Positions 52,641 through 61,512 of a DNA stretch of 64,000 bases are shown one piece after another. How positions within the stretch are numbered: the stretch's first letter is position 1; every line of letters starts with the position of its first letter. This DNA comes from CAVWSM01 sp963799425. Lineage in GTDB: Bacteria; Actinomycetota; Actinomycetes; Jiangellales; Jiangellaceae. The notes under the pieces were generated by a model, which saw only the letters and a list, made by a program, of their open reading frames with translations, did not search any database and was not told where the DNA came from. The position numbers and the translations under genes were made by a program. Location of the stretch: the NCBI GenBank assembly GCA_963799425.1, contig CAWCXA010000018.1, positions 3,297-67,296 on the forward strand. The letters are read 5' to 3'.

Positions 52641-53695
52641 GCCTCGACGGTCGCCGCCGCGCATGCTGCCCAGGTGAACGAGCGGGCTCGTGCTCGGCGG
52701 GTCGCCGAACGCCCGGCAGGGTCGTCGACACGTGTGAGCTTGTCCGCCCAGCCATCGACGTCGGCCACACCGACGAAGGTGGCCTGGTCCTGTGCGACCT
52801 CGCGGTGGACTGCGATGTCCGAAGCGATGACCGGCACACCACACGCCAGCGCCTCGAGCACTGGGAGCCCGAAGCCCTCGTACACGCTTGGCATGAGGAG
52901 TGCGGCCGTGCCGGCGACGATCGAGCGGAGGTCGGCATCCGTCACATGGTCTAGCACTACGACGCCACTCTGTTCTCGCAGCTCCGGTCCCCAGCCTGGC
53001 GGACCCACAAGGACGAGCTCGGGTGTGTCGGGCGCCTCCTGCCACGCTTGTGCGTGCGCCGCGAGCAGGGTCGGAAGGTTCTTGCGGGGCTCGCGCGTAC
53101 CCACGAATAGCACGTATCGCTCTGGGAGCCTAAGCCGTCGTCGACTCTGCTCGTCTGGAGGCACGGCACTGAACCACTCCGTAGTGACGCCGAGCGGAGT
53201 CACCCGGACGCGATCAGCCGGCAGGCCGTACTCGTCGCGGACCTCAGCCGCCACCGACTCGCTCGGGCAGACAACCCACGCCCCGGTGTGGATGGCTCGC
53301 GGCACGAGCTGCTGAAACTGCAGGACGTCAGGCAGCACGGTCTCGGGGAATCGCTGGTACGTAAGGTCCTGCACGGTGATCACACCCGCGGCACGGCGTC
53401 GCGGTGGTAGCACGTAGTTGGTGCCGTGGAATACGTCGCACCGCCCCGACCAGAACTCGGCATACGCAGGCAATCCATGGAGCCAGGCTTGCCGAAGCAG
53501 CCGTGCCGGGGCGGGCCGTCGGCGAACTTTGGCGCCGCCCAAGGCGGGGACGTCACGGCGACCGCGGAGCGTGATCGGTACAAGCGTCAGGTCGACGTCC
53601 CGGATTGCGGCCAACTCGGGAATGAGATTGGCGACATAGCGGCCGATTCCTGTCCGACGTCCGATCAAGGGTGTCGCATCGAGGGCCACCTGCAC
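52589..53695 (-). CDS. GT4 glycosyltransferase
   Basis: 368 residues from GTG 53695 (GTG 53689 also possible): ALDATPLIGRRTGIGRYVAN is the usual start of this WbdA/mannosyltransferase-like group. Other markers are VFHGTNYVLPP, VITVQDLTYQRFPE, YVLFVGTREPRKNLPTLLAA and EX7E in PSVYEGFGLPVLEALACG. Divergent from the GT4 at 53754, with 58 bases between starts; convergent and overlapping with the GT4 ending at 52640. It probably adds mannose or a deoxy sugar, but the donor is not certain. Confidence 0.9.
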   Translation of the reverse strand: MQVALDATPLIGRRTGIGRYVANLIPELAAIRDVDLTLVPITLRGRRDVPALGGAKVRRRPAPARLLRQAWLHGLPAYAEFWSGRCDVFHGTNYVLPPRRRAAGVITVQDLTYQRFPETVLPDVLQFQQLVPRAIHTGAWVVCPSESVAAEVRDEYGLPADRVRVTPLGVTTEWFSAVPPDEQSRRRLRLPERYVLFVGTREPRKNLPTLLAAHAQAWQEAPDTPELVLVGPPGWGPELREQSGVVVLDHVTDADLRSIVAGTAALLMPSVYEGFGLPVLEALACGVPVIASDIAVHREVAQDQATFVGVADVDGWADKLTRVDDPAGRSATRRARARSFTWAACAAATVEAYRDAVGAERRSGVTRP

Positions 53696-53742
53696 CGTGC
53701 CATAGTGTCACGACCCGGCGGCACCCCCGGGCGACGTCGAGT

Positions 53743-53748
53743 GAGGAG
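53743..53748 (+). promoter_or_regulatory. Ribosome binding site for the GT4 at 53754
   Basis: GAGGAG, five bases before GTG 53754. It supports the GTG start, the first start codon in the frame. Confidence 0.6.
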
Positions 53749-53753
53749 CGGAC

Positions 53754-54863
53754 GTGCCTACGCGGGTGGCGGTGATCCTGGAGCAGCTGCTCTCTCCCGT
53801 CCCTGGGGGGACCGGACGTTACAGCGCAGCCCTGGCCAAATCACTTGCGGAAACCGCAACTGGTGGCGCGGAGGTTCAGGGGTGGGTCGCGGCCCACCGT
53901 GATGTCTCGCCTGCCCGACTGCCTGGCGTCCTGGGACCGCGACGGCTCACCGCCGGTCGGCGTGTTTTGGCCAGGCTTTGGGAGCGTGGATTCGGCCCAG
54001 CTCCCGAGGGCTGTGACCTCGTCCACGCGCCGACCGTGCTCGCCCCGCCCCGCGGCCGCGCACCGCTGGTCGTGACCGTTCACGACGCCGTCCCGTGGAC
54101 GCATCCGGAGACGTTGACGCCTCACGGCGTGCAATGGCATCGAAGGCTGATCGAAAGGGCGGCCCGCTTCGCGGACATAGTCGTGGTGTCCACTCACGCG
54201 GCCACTGCAGAGCTCGAGCACGCAGTGCCAGCCCTCCGAGGAAGGTGCGAGGTCATTCCACCTGGAGTGTCTGGCAACCTTGCTTTGCCGGCGGACGCCG
54301 ACGAGCGGGTGCAGAGCCTCCGTCTACCCGCCGACGGCTACCTGCTATCGGTTGCCACGCTGGAGCCACGCAAGGGCCTGGATGTGCTGGTCCAAGCACT
54401 CGCAAAGCCACAAGCACCCAACCTTCCGCTGCTGGTGGCTGGGCAGCCGGGCTGGGGAGGGGTTGACCTCGCACAGGCATGCCGCCAGGCGGGACTCTCC
54501 GCGGACCGGGTCCGCGTCCTCGGCTACGTCTCTGACCAGGATCTCGCCGTCCTTTACAGCAAGGCCACAGCCCTCGTGGCGCCGTCACGGTCGGAAGGAT
54601 TCGGCCTCCCGGTGCTTGAGGCGATGGCGGCTGGCCTGCCGGTGGTCGCGAGCGACCTTCCTGTCCTCGTCGAGGTGGGCGGCGCCGCTCTGGTCACAGC
54701 AGCGCCGGGGAATCCCGATGAACTGGCGAACGCACTGGCTCGCGTGGTTGGAGACCCTCAGCTACGCAAGCACCTCGCCACGTCGGGGTTGGCCCGAGCC
54801 AGCGCGTACTCATGGGAACGGTCGGCCCGCCGGCTCTGGGAGCTCTACGGTCGACTTGCCTAG
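53754..54863 (+). CDS. GT4 glycosyltransferase
   Basis: 369 residues from GTG 53754. It begins RVAVILEQLLSPVPGGTGRY and shows LVVTVHDAVPWTHPETLTPH on the acceptor side, YLLSVATLEPRKGLDVLVQA on the donor side, and the catalytic EX7E in RSEGFGLPVLEAMAAGLPVV. Same WbdA-like group as the preceding gene. It is followed after 78 bases by the GT2 gene, on the same strand, and both are likely cotranscribed. Confidence 0.9.
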   Translation: MPTRVAVILEQLLSPVPGGTGRYSAALAKSLAETATGGAEVQGWVAAHRDVSPARLPGVLGPRRLTAGRRVLARLWERGFGPAPEGCDLVHAPTVLAPPRGRAPLVVTVHDAVPWTHPETLTPHGVQWHRRLIERAARFADIVVVSTHAATAELEHAVPALRGRCEVIPPGVSGNLALPADADERVQSLRLPADGYLLSVATLEPRKGLDVLVQALAKPQAPNLPLLVAGQPGWGGVDLAQACRQAGLSADRVRVLGYVSDQDLAVLYSKATALVAPSRSEGFGLPVLEAMAAGLPVVASDLPVLVEVGGAALVTAAPGNPDELANALARVVGDPQLRKHLATSGLARASAYSWERSARRLWELYGRLA

Positions 54864-54926
54864 GCGAGAGCCGTTGCGCGCGCCGGTAGGGTGTGCCGGA
54901 TGACTGCACGGGACGATCTCCACATA

Positions 54927-54934
54927 GAGGAGGA
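54927..54934 (+). promoter_or_regulatory. Strong ribosome binding site deciding the start at 54942
   Basis: GAGGAGGA lies seven bases before GTG 54942, one of the best Shine-Dalgarno sites in the window. It favours that start over the in-frame ATG 54900 and GTG 54891, which would add 14-17 mostly acidic residues. Confidence 0.65.
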
Positions 54935-54941
54935 CACGGAC

Positions 54942-55796
54942 GTGACCTCGACCGCAGGTCAGGTCGTCCGCGTTGTTGTCGTCACCTACTCGCCGGGCGA
55001 GGATCTCGAGCGCTTCCTTTCTTCGCTGCCGAAGGCCTGCTCCCAGAAGTACGAGGTAGTGCTCGCTGACAACGGCTCGACCGACGGCGCTCCGGAGCAG
55101 GCCGTCGAGCGGCACGACGTCGCGCTAGTCCGGTCCATGGGCAATGTCGGTTACGGCGCCGCGGCCAATCTTGGCTCTAGTGGGACCGACGCCCCCTTCC
55201 TGCTTATCTGCAACCCGGACCTGGTCTTCGAGCCCGGGGCGGTCGACGAGCTGCTGGAGGCCTCCCATCGCTGGCCGCAAGGGGCAGCGTTCGGGCCGGC
55301 GGTACTGGAGGACGACGGCTCGATCTACCCCAGCGCGAGGGCCCTTCCCGTTGTCGGCCATGGGATCGGGCACGCGCTGCTCGTTCGGATCTGGCCCACC
55401 AATCCCTGGACGCGGTCCTACCGGCGCGAAGACGTGGCCGTCGTGGAACGAGCCGCGGGGTGGTTGTCTGGATCGTGCTTCTTGATTCGACGTGAGGCGT
55501 TCGATCAGGTCGGCGGGTTCGATCCCGCCTACTTCATGTACTTCGAGGACGTCGATCTCGGCGACCGTCTCGGCAAGGCGGGATGGCTCAACGTGTACGT
55601 GCCATCGAGCCGCGTAGTCCACGCCGGGGGGACGACCACGCAGCGCTATCCGACGCGGATGCTCAAGGCCCATCACGACAGCGCCTATAGGTACCTGTCC
55701 CAGCGATACCGTCCGCCGCTGCGCTGGCTTCTGTGGCTTGGGCTCCGGCTGCGCTATGCCGTACTGTCCCGTCGGGCTGGGCGGCCCAGCACCTGA
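54942..55796 (+). CDS. GT2 glycosyltransferase, rhamnosyltransferase-like (WbbL type)
   Basis: 284 residues from GTG 54942. The GT-A fold begins VVVVTYSPGEDLERFLSSLP; VVLADNGSTDG is the nucleotide-binding part, and LICNPDLVFEPGAVDELLEA replaces the DxD region as in WbbL/RfbF proteins. C-terminal features are RAAGWLSGSCFLIRREAFDQ, GGFDPAYFMYFEDVDLGDRL and VHAGGTTTQRYP. In actinobacteria WbbL adds rhamnose to a GlcNAc-PP-lipid primer; with rfbA/C/D in the locus this is a fair inference, though other deoxy sugars are possible. Confidence 0.88.
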   Translation: MTSTAGQVVRVVVVTYSPGEDLERFLSSLPKACSQKYEVVLADNGSTDGAPEQAVERHDVALVRSMGNVGYGAAANLGSSGTDAPFLLICNPDLVFEPGAVDELLEASHRWPQGAAFGPAVLEDDGSIYPSARALPVVGHGIGHALLVRIWPTNPWTRSYRREDVAVVERAAGWLSGSCFLIRREAFDQVGGFDPAYFMYFEDVDLGDRLGKAGWLNVYVPSSRVVHAGGTTTQRYPTRMLKAHHDSAYRYLSQRYRPPLRWLLWLGLRLRYAVLSRRAGRPST

Positions 55797-55880
55797 TCGC
55801 CCTGCCCAGGCGGCCGGCGGGCTCAATGCGGCACGCTAGGCTACCTCCGCAGTTTCATCGACGAGACCATTCTGAGGATC

Positions 55881-56867
55881 ATGAAGCGCGCACTGATTAC
55901 CGGGATCACGGGGCAGGACGGCCTGTATCTGGCCGAGCAGCTGGTCGACAAGGGCTACGACGTCAGCGGGCTGATCCGCGGGCAGAACAACCCGAAGCGC
56001 GCTCTGGTCGAGCACGAAGTCCCGGGTGTGACGTTGCTCACCGGAGACCTGACCGACCTTTCGAGCCTGCTCCGAGCCTTCGACGCGGCACAGCCGACGG
56101 AGGTCTACAACTTGGGCGCGATCTCGTTCGTCGCCTACTCGTGGGAGAACGCCAGCCTCACCTCGGACGTCACCGGCAAGGGCGTGCTCAACATGCTCGA
56201 GGCTACGCGGCTCTACGCCGGCAAGGACCTCGACAAGATGCGTTTCTATCAGGCCTCCAGCTCGGAGATGTTCGGCAAGGTTCAGGAGGTGCCGCAGCGA
56301 GAGAGCACGCTCCTCTGGCCGCGCTCCCCGTACGGCGTCGCCAAGGTCTTCGGCCACTACATGACGATCAACTACCGCGAGTCGTACGGTCTGCACGCAT
56401 CCTCCGGCATCCTGTTCAACCACGAGTCGCCTCGTCGCGGCCCGGAGTTCGTCACCCGCAAAGTGTCCTTGGCTGTTGCGCGGATCAAGCTTGGACTTCA
56501 GGACAAGATCATCATGGGCAACCTCGACGCCAAGCGTGACTGGGGCTTTGCCGGCGACTATGTCGACGCGATGTGGCGCATGCTGCAACAGGACGTGGCC
56601 GACGACTACGTCGTTGCGACCGGCGAGACGCACTCCATCCGAGAGCTTCTCGACGTGGCGTTCAAGCACGTGGGCATTGACGACTGGGAGCGCTACGTCG
56701 AGCAGGACCCGCGCTTCTTCCGGCCCGCTGAGGTCGAGTTGCTCATCGGCGACCCGGCCAAGGCCAAGGAGAAGCTTGGCTGGGAGCCCAAGGTTAACTT
56801 CGAGGAGCTTGTGACGATGATGGTCGAGTCCGATCTGGCGCAGCAAAGGGCGCTCTCGGGCGTCTGA
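55881..56867 (+). CDS. gmd: GDP-mannose 4,6-dehydratase
   Basis: Converts GDP-mannose to GDP-4-keto-6-deoxymannose, the precursor of GDP-fucose, GDP-rhamnose and others. 328 residues: ALITGITGQDGLYLAEQLVD, NLGAISFVAYSWENASLTSD, catalytic SSSEMFG and PYGVAKVFGHYMTINYRESY, then HESPRRGPEFVTRKVSLAVA and GNLDAKRDWGFAGDYVDAMW, and YVVATGETHSIRELL. All catalytic residues are present. It starts 84 bases after the GT2 stop; a second, related gene follows after two bases. Confidence 0.93.
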   Translation: MKRALITGITGQDGLYLAEQLVDKGYDVSGLIRGQNNPKRALVEHEVPGVTLLTGDLTDLSSLLRAFDAAQPTEVYNLGAISFVAYSWENASLTSDVTGKGVLNMLEATRLYAGKDLDKMRFYQASSSEMFGKVQEVPQRESTLLWPRSPYGVAKVFGHYMTINYRESYGLHASSGILFNHESPRRGPEFVTRKVSLAVARIKLGLQDKIIMGNLDAKRDWGFAGDYVDAMWRMLQQDVADDYVVATGETHSIRELLDVAFKHVGIDDWERYVEQDPRFFRPAEVELLIGDPAKAKEKLGWEPKVNFEELVTMMVESDLAQQRALSGV

Positions 56868-56869
56868 CC

Positions 56870-57859
56870 ATGGCCAACGTTCTGGTCACAGGCGTGACAG
56901 GGCAGGACGGCGGATATCTCGCGGAACGGCTGGTTTCCGAGGGGCACGCCGTGCACGGACTTGTCCACGCGTCAGACGGCCTGGGGGCCAGCGAGCTTCG
57001 CGGCCGGGTTCCTGCAGTCAAATTGCACCGCGGCGATCTCACCGACCAAGCGGGTCTGAGCTCAGTGGTCGCGGAAGTGCGGCCCGACGAGGTCTACAAC
57101 CTCGCCGGCATCAGCAGCGTGGCTCTCTCATGGGAGGAGCCGGTGCTCACGGCCGACGTGACCGGCCTGGGCCCGGTCCGTCTCTTCCAGGCCGTCCAGG
57201 ATTGGGCAAAGGAGGCTGGCAGGTCCCCCCGGGTACTCCAGCCGTCGAGCGCTGAGATCTTTGGGGAGCCAACAGAAGAGCCGCAGACGGAGAACACTCC
57301 GCTCAGTCCGGTATCGCCCTACGGGGCCGCCAAGGCCTACGCCCATCAGATGGCCGGTCTCTACCGCGCCCGCGGGTTGTTTGTGAGCACGGTGATCCTC
57401 TACAACCACGAGTCACCGCGCCGGCCTACCGCCTTTGTGACCCGCAAGATCACACAGACGGTCGCGCGCATTAGCAAAGGTCTGGCTGACGAACTTGTGC
57501 TGGGCAACCTCGATGCACGGCGCGACTGGGGCTGGGCACCTGACTACGTCGACGCGATGGTCCGGGCTGTCAGGCACCACGAGCCGGGCGACTACGTTGT
57601 GGCCACCGGAGTCGCACGCAGCGTCCGCGACTTCGTGGCGGCAGCGTTCACGCGCGCCGGAGTTGATAACTGGGAGCCGCTCGTTCGAGTCGACCCCGCG
57701 TTCTTCCGTCCCGCGGATGCGACGGCGCTGGTTGGCGACGCGAGCAAAGCGCGATCGGTGCTGGGGTGGGCGCCAACTGTCAGCTTCGAGGACCTCGTTG
57801 GTGCCATGGTCGACGCCGATCTATCTGAGCTCGACCCTGACACCGGTGCTCATGTCTAG
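56870..57859 (+). CDS. GDP-mannose 4,6-dehydratase paralogue
   Basis: 329 residues, start ATG 56870 two bases after the upstream gmd. It has the same fold and motifs: VLVTGVTGQDGGYLAERLVS, NLAGISSVALSWEEPVLTAD, SSAEIFGEPTEEPQTENTPL, catalytic PYGAAKAYAHQMAGLYRARG, HESPRRPTAFVTRKITQTVA, GNLDARRDWGWAPDYVDAMV and YVVATGVARSVRDF. The sequence is clearly diverged from its neighbour but keeps the family residues. It may be a second dehydratase, the other half of a hetero-oligomer, or the following reductase/epimerase; the family motifs argue for a dehydratase. Confidence 0.88.
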   Translation: MANVLVTGVTGQDGGYLAERLVSEGHAVHGLVHASDGLGASELRGRVPAVKLHRGDLTDQAGLSSVVAEVRPDEVYNLAGISSVALSWEEPVLTADVTGLGPVRLFQAVQDWAKEAGRSPRVLQPSSAEIFGEPTEEPQTENTPLSPVSPYGAAKAYAHQMAGLYRARGLFVSTVILYNHESPRRPTAFVTRKITQTVARISKGLADELVLGNLDARRDWGWAPDYVDAMVRAVRHHEPGDYVVATGVARSVRDFVAAAFTRAGVDNWEPLVRVDPAFFRPADATALVGDASKARSVLGWAPTVSFEDLVGAMVDADLSELDPDTGAHV

Positions 57860-57889
57860 GCAGCGTTCTGACCTCAACGGAGTGGTGTA

Positions 57890-58963
57890 GTGGAAGCAAT
57901 CCTGTTGGTCGGTGGCAAGGGCACCCGCCTACGCCCACTGACTATCAACACTCCCAAGCCGATGCTACCCGTCGGGGGCGTGCCGTTTACTGCACATCAG
58001 CTCGCCCAAGCGAAAGCGGCCGGCGTAGACCATGTGGTGCTTGCAACTTCCTACAAGGCCGAGGTCTTCACGGATTGGCTGGGTGACGGCTCGCGGCTGG
58101 GACTTGAGGTTGAGTACGTCACCGAAGATGTGCCACTCGGCACCGGCGGTGCGATCCGCAACGTCGCCGACAAGCTGCGCAGTGGCCCGGACGAACCGGT
58201 CCTGATCTTCAACGGCGATGTGCTGTCTGGCCACGACATTCGGGCACAGCTCGACCTGCATGCCAAGCACGACGCCGACGTCACCCTGTATCTCACCGAG
58301 GTCGAGGACGCGCGCGCCTTCGGCTGCGTTCCGCTCGATGAAGAGGGGCGGGTCACTGCGTTCCTCGAGAAGATGCCCAACCCGGTCACCAACCGCATCA
58401 ACGCCGGCTGCTACGTCTTTCGACGCCGCGTGATTGACACGATTCCGTTCGGCGAGGTCGTCAGCGTCGAGCGGCAGACCTTTCCAGGACTGCTCGCTGA
58501 AGGACGAGTCGTCATGGGGTACGTCGACACGGCGTACTGGCTCGACCTCGGCACCCCAGCTGCCTTCGTAAAGGGCTCTAGGGATCTCGTCCTCGGGCGA
58601 GTCCAGTCGCCCGCAGTTCCGGGACCGACAGGCGAGCAACTCGTGCTCGGCAGCGCTCGTGTCGACGGTTCGGCTGATGTTCGTGGCGGTTCGGTCGTAG
58701 GGGCGAGGGCCATCGTCGAGGAGGGTGCGGTCGTCGACGGATCGGTCCTTCAAGAGGGTGCCGTCGTCCGCGCAGGCGCTGTCGTACTCGACTCGGTCGT
58801 CGGCGTTGGTGCCACTGTCGGCGCGCGCACGATAGTCGACGGCTGCGTCATCGGCGACGGCGCTCGCGTGGGCGCGGACAACGAGCTCGCTCGCGGCAGC
58901 CGTGTCTGGACCGACGTGACGATTCCCGACCGCTCGATCCGGCTGTCCAGCGACCAGAGTTGA
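57890..58963 (+). CDS. Sugar-nucleotide pyrophosphorylase, mannose-1-phosphate guanylyltransferase-like
   Basis: 357 residues from GTG 57890. The nucleotidyltransferase domain (1-240) has AILLVGGKGTRLRPLTINTP, PKPMLPVGGVPFTAHQLAQA, LGTGGAIRNVADKL and FNGDVLSGHDIRAQLDLH; residues 250-350 are left-handed beta-helix hexapeptide repeats (GASVVG, AIVEEGAVVDG, AVVLDSVVGVG, TIVDGCVIGDGARVGADNEL). This two-domain form is typical of actinobacterial GDP-mannose pyrophosphorylases and would feed the two gmd genes. Nucleotide specificity cannot be proven from sequence. Confidence 0.88.
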   Translation: MEAILLVGGKGTRLRPLTINTPKPMLPVGGVPFTAHQLAQAKAAGVDHVVLATSYKAEVFTDWLGDGSRLGLEVEYVTEDVPLGTGGAIRNVADKLRSGPDEPVLIFNGDVLSGHDIRAQLDLHAKHDADVTLYLTEVEDARAFGCVPLDEEGRVTAFLEKMPNPVTNRINAGCYVFRRRVIDTIPFGEVVSVERQTFPGLLAEGRVVMGYVDTAYWLDLGTPAAFVKGSRDLVLGRVQSPAVPGPTGEQLVLGSARVDGSADVRGGSVVGARAIVEEGAVVDGSVLQEGAVVRAGAVVLDSVVGVGATVGARTIVDGCVIGDGARVGADNELARGSRVWTDVTIPDRSIRLSSDQS

Positions 58964-59161
58964 CCCCGGTGGCGCAACGTCTCAAGCTCGCGTTAGCCGC
59001 GCTCGAGATCCGCTGTTCACATCCATCGACCGCCCTAGTGGTGCTACGCCCCTGGCCCTGGATGCGGTGAAGATGCTGAGGATGGGCGGTGCCTTCTTTC
59101 AAATCCGGTGGGGCTCAGCCTCTGGGCGCGGGCAGCCAGGCGCCATGACCATGGGGTTCGA

Positions 59162-60082
59162 TCAGGATCGTGCCCTCGGGGAGTGCCCCGTCCTGAGACG
59201 TCCGTACAAGGAGCGCGTCGGCTGAGTCCACCGCCACGTTCGAGTCAACTTAATGGAAGCCAACTCCTCGCGAGCGCTGGCCAGCTCTCCTCGCAGTGCC
59301 GTGGCCTCGCGCTCGTGCGCCGAGGGTTCCGCGGGGGACACCCTGGCCGCATCGGCGTGCGCGTCGACGAATTCCCCAAACGGGTGACCGGGCTTGAACG
59401 CAAGAAAGATGCGACGGTCCGGCTCATGGAGTGGAGTCGGGAACTCTAGGACGGTTTCGAACCCTAGGCGACCGAGTAACCCATGCATCAACGCGGGATT
59501 GGGTCCCCAACCATTCTGTGGCAGGCCAGGTGGGTTGTTCTGCGGCGGGTAGAACACCATGGCGGGTTTGTCGTAGTCCCGGCAGTCGATGTAGGTCTCG
59601 ACCGTCAGCACGTGGCGCGCGATGGCAGCCATTTGGGTTAGCGCGCTGATTGGATCGAAGATGTGATAAACGATTCCATTAAATAGCACGATATCGAACT
59701 GCCCCACAGCATCAACCGTGATGTTCGCAATATCGAGCACTCGGTCATCGACTCGCGAATTGAGAACCTCTCGCGCAAGCTCGAATGCGGCACGATCACC
59801 ATGTCCTCCCTCGCGCCAAACAAAGTCATCCACAGCCAGAACGCGAGACGCCCGGCGTTGCTCTGCCGCAAAGCTGAAGTATCCGTCCCATGCGCCTACG
59901 TCAAGGACCGATCGCTGCTCGACACCCATTCCGAAATAAATGTCTGCGGCGCGGCGCAAATATTCTGGTTGGCAAACGCCAGGAGTTGTGACTCCGGGCG
60001 CGAGTTCAATTGTATGGAACCAAAAAGTGATTGCGGCAACACGATTCGCGAGAGTGGTCGGATCGGCCTGTGCTGGAGTCAT
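59162..60082 (-). CDS. SAM-dependent methyltransferase with C-terminal coiled coil
   Basis: 306 residues from ATG 60082. Motif I is RSVLDVGAWDGYFSFAAEQR, then VLAVDDFVWREGGHG and FDIVLFNGIVYHIFDPISAL; NNPPGLPQNGWGPNPALMHG is a DUF1698/CmoB-like signature. The tail (EREATALRGELASAREELAS, then RTWRWTQPTRSLYGRL) resembles the coiled-coil tails of the FkbM proteins in the window. GC is lower in the first half (for example 59640-60110), which suggests acquisition. It is convergent with the pyrophosphorylase, with about 200 bases between. Confidence 0.88.
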   Translation of the reverse strand: MTPAQADPTTLANRVAAITFWFHTIELAPGVTTPGVCQPEYLRRAADIYFGMGVEQRSVLDVGAWDGYFSFAAEQRRASRVLAVDDFVWREGGHGDRAAFELAREVLNSRVDDRVLDIANITVDAVGQFDIVLFNGIVYHIFDPISALTQMAAIARHVLTVETYIDCRDYDKPAMVFYPPQNNPPGLPQNGWGPNPALMHGLLGRLGFETVLEFPTPLHEPDRRIFLAFKPGHPFGEFVDAHADAARVSPAEPSAHEREATALRGELASAREELASIKLTRTWRWTQPTRSLYGRLRTGHSPRARS

Positions 60083-60505
60083 TCCGGTTCCTTATCGTTT
60101 GCGCTCGCGGAGTCAAAACCACATGCAGGTGCGCACATCATAGAAGCAATGCCGCGGTACTCAAGCCCGACACGGGCGCGTCAGGACTGTCGGGATGAAG
60201 ACGATGCCACGTGATCATCGAGGAAGGCCATGCGTAATTGTCGCGGGCACCCGTCACCTGCCGGGTCGTGTCGGGCTGATGGAGGAGGAGATGAGGCGTT
60301 GCCGTGACTGAGGCGAGGACTCCGACCCCGTGATGCGGCGGGCTTCGCTCCTGTCGTCCTGTCGTTCGGCCAGGTCGGCAGCCGAGGATCAAGATTCCCG
60401 TCCCGCTGACAAGGACGATGCGACTTGTCTGTCTCGAGGAGCGGTGCTGCATCTGTCTCTCGCCCAAGCGACAGCGCACTTCGCGCAGACGTACGTGAAC
60501 TAGCT
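60083..60505. other. Gene-free stretch
   Basis: 423 bases between the methyltransferase start and the galE stop. Both strands have open frames, but none has a recognisable domain or sensible composition. Nothing else is seen. It may hold the methyltransferase promoter or remnants of a lost gene. Confidence 0.45.
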
Positions 60506-61478
60506 TTAAGCGTGCTCGTGCTGCCAAGCTGACCAGGCGGACGCAACGATCTCCGGGAGCCCGTTTCGAGCCGTCCAGCTGAACTCATTGTGGATCCGCG
60601 ACACGTCGGCGACGAGCTTCGGTGGATCGCCGGCGCGGCGCGGCTCGACGACCGGCGTCACGTCCAGTCCGGTCGCCCGGCCTATCTCGTCGATAACCTC
60701 GCGAACCGATGCGCCCGAGCCGGTGCCCACGTTGAAAGTGTCGTGCGGTCGCTCCTCGCGTGTCAGAAAGTCCATTGCCATCAGATGTGCGTCGGCGAGG
60801 TCGAGGACGTGGACGTAGTCGCGGATGCAGGTGCCGTCGGGTGTCGGGTAGTCGTCGCCGAACACCCGCGGTGCCTCTCCGCGTTCCAGCCGGTCGAAGA
60901 CCATCGGGACCAGGTTGAGAATCGCTGGGTCGCCGAGCTCGTCCCAGCCGGCCCCGGCCACGTTGAAATACCGCAGGTTCGCCACCCGCAGGCCCCACGC
61001 CTTCGCCGCGGCGCGGGCCAGCCACTCGCCGACTAACTTGGTTTCGCCGTACGGGTTGATGGGCTGCGCGGGCCCGTCCTCGCGCACGAGATCGACGTCA
61101 GGCATCCCGTACGCCGCGGCAGACGATGAGACGACCAGCCGATCCACGCCGGCCGCTTCCATCGCCGTCAGCAGGTTGGCCATGCCGCCGAGGTTGGATT
61201 GGTAGTAGTACGCCGGCCGCGCAACTGACTCGCCGACCTGCTTGCGCGCGGCGAAGTGGATCACGGAGTCGACCGCATGCTCGTCCAATCAGTTTGGCGA
61301 GCCGTTCGGGTGCGTCGTCTCGAGCGAGATCAAGCACCTCTAGCGGCGCACCGCCGATACGGTCCGCTCGGCCCGTCGACAAGTCGTCGACGACTACCAC
61401 TGGCGTGCCCGCCTGCTGAAGGAGCCGGACGACGTGGGCGCCGATGTAGCCCGCGCCACCGGTGACGAGCACAGCCAT
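60506..61478 (-). pseudogene. galE: UDP-glucose 4-epimerase, frameshifted
   Basis: Interconverts UDP-glucose and UDP-galactose. From ATG 61478 the protein begins VLVTGGAGYIGAHVVRLLQQ and reads to LAKLI; near 61285 one extra base (a C on the + strand) breaks the frame. In the other frame it continues with DEHAVDSVIHFAARKQVGES, VSSSAAAYGMPD, catalytic NPYGETKLVGEWLARAAA and GDDYPTPDGTCIRDYVHVLD to the stop at 60506-60508. Repaired length is about 323 residues, normal. All catalytic residues are kept, so an error in the sequence is more likely than loss of function. Confidence 0.92.
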
Positions 61479-61512
61479 GGCTCGACCCTAGCGGCGCAGC
61501 ATGGGCGCTTTC

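Noticed and set aside
60138..60588. Two overlapping minus-strand open frames in the gap before galE
   Set aside because: Neither has a domain, plausible start signal or sensible composition, and the two are different frames of the same DNA.
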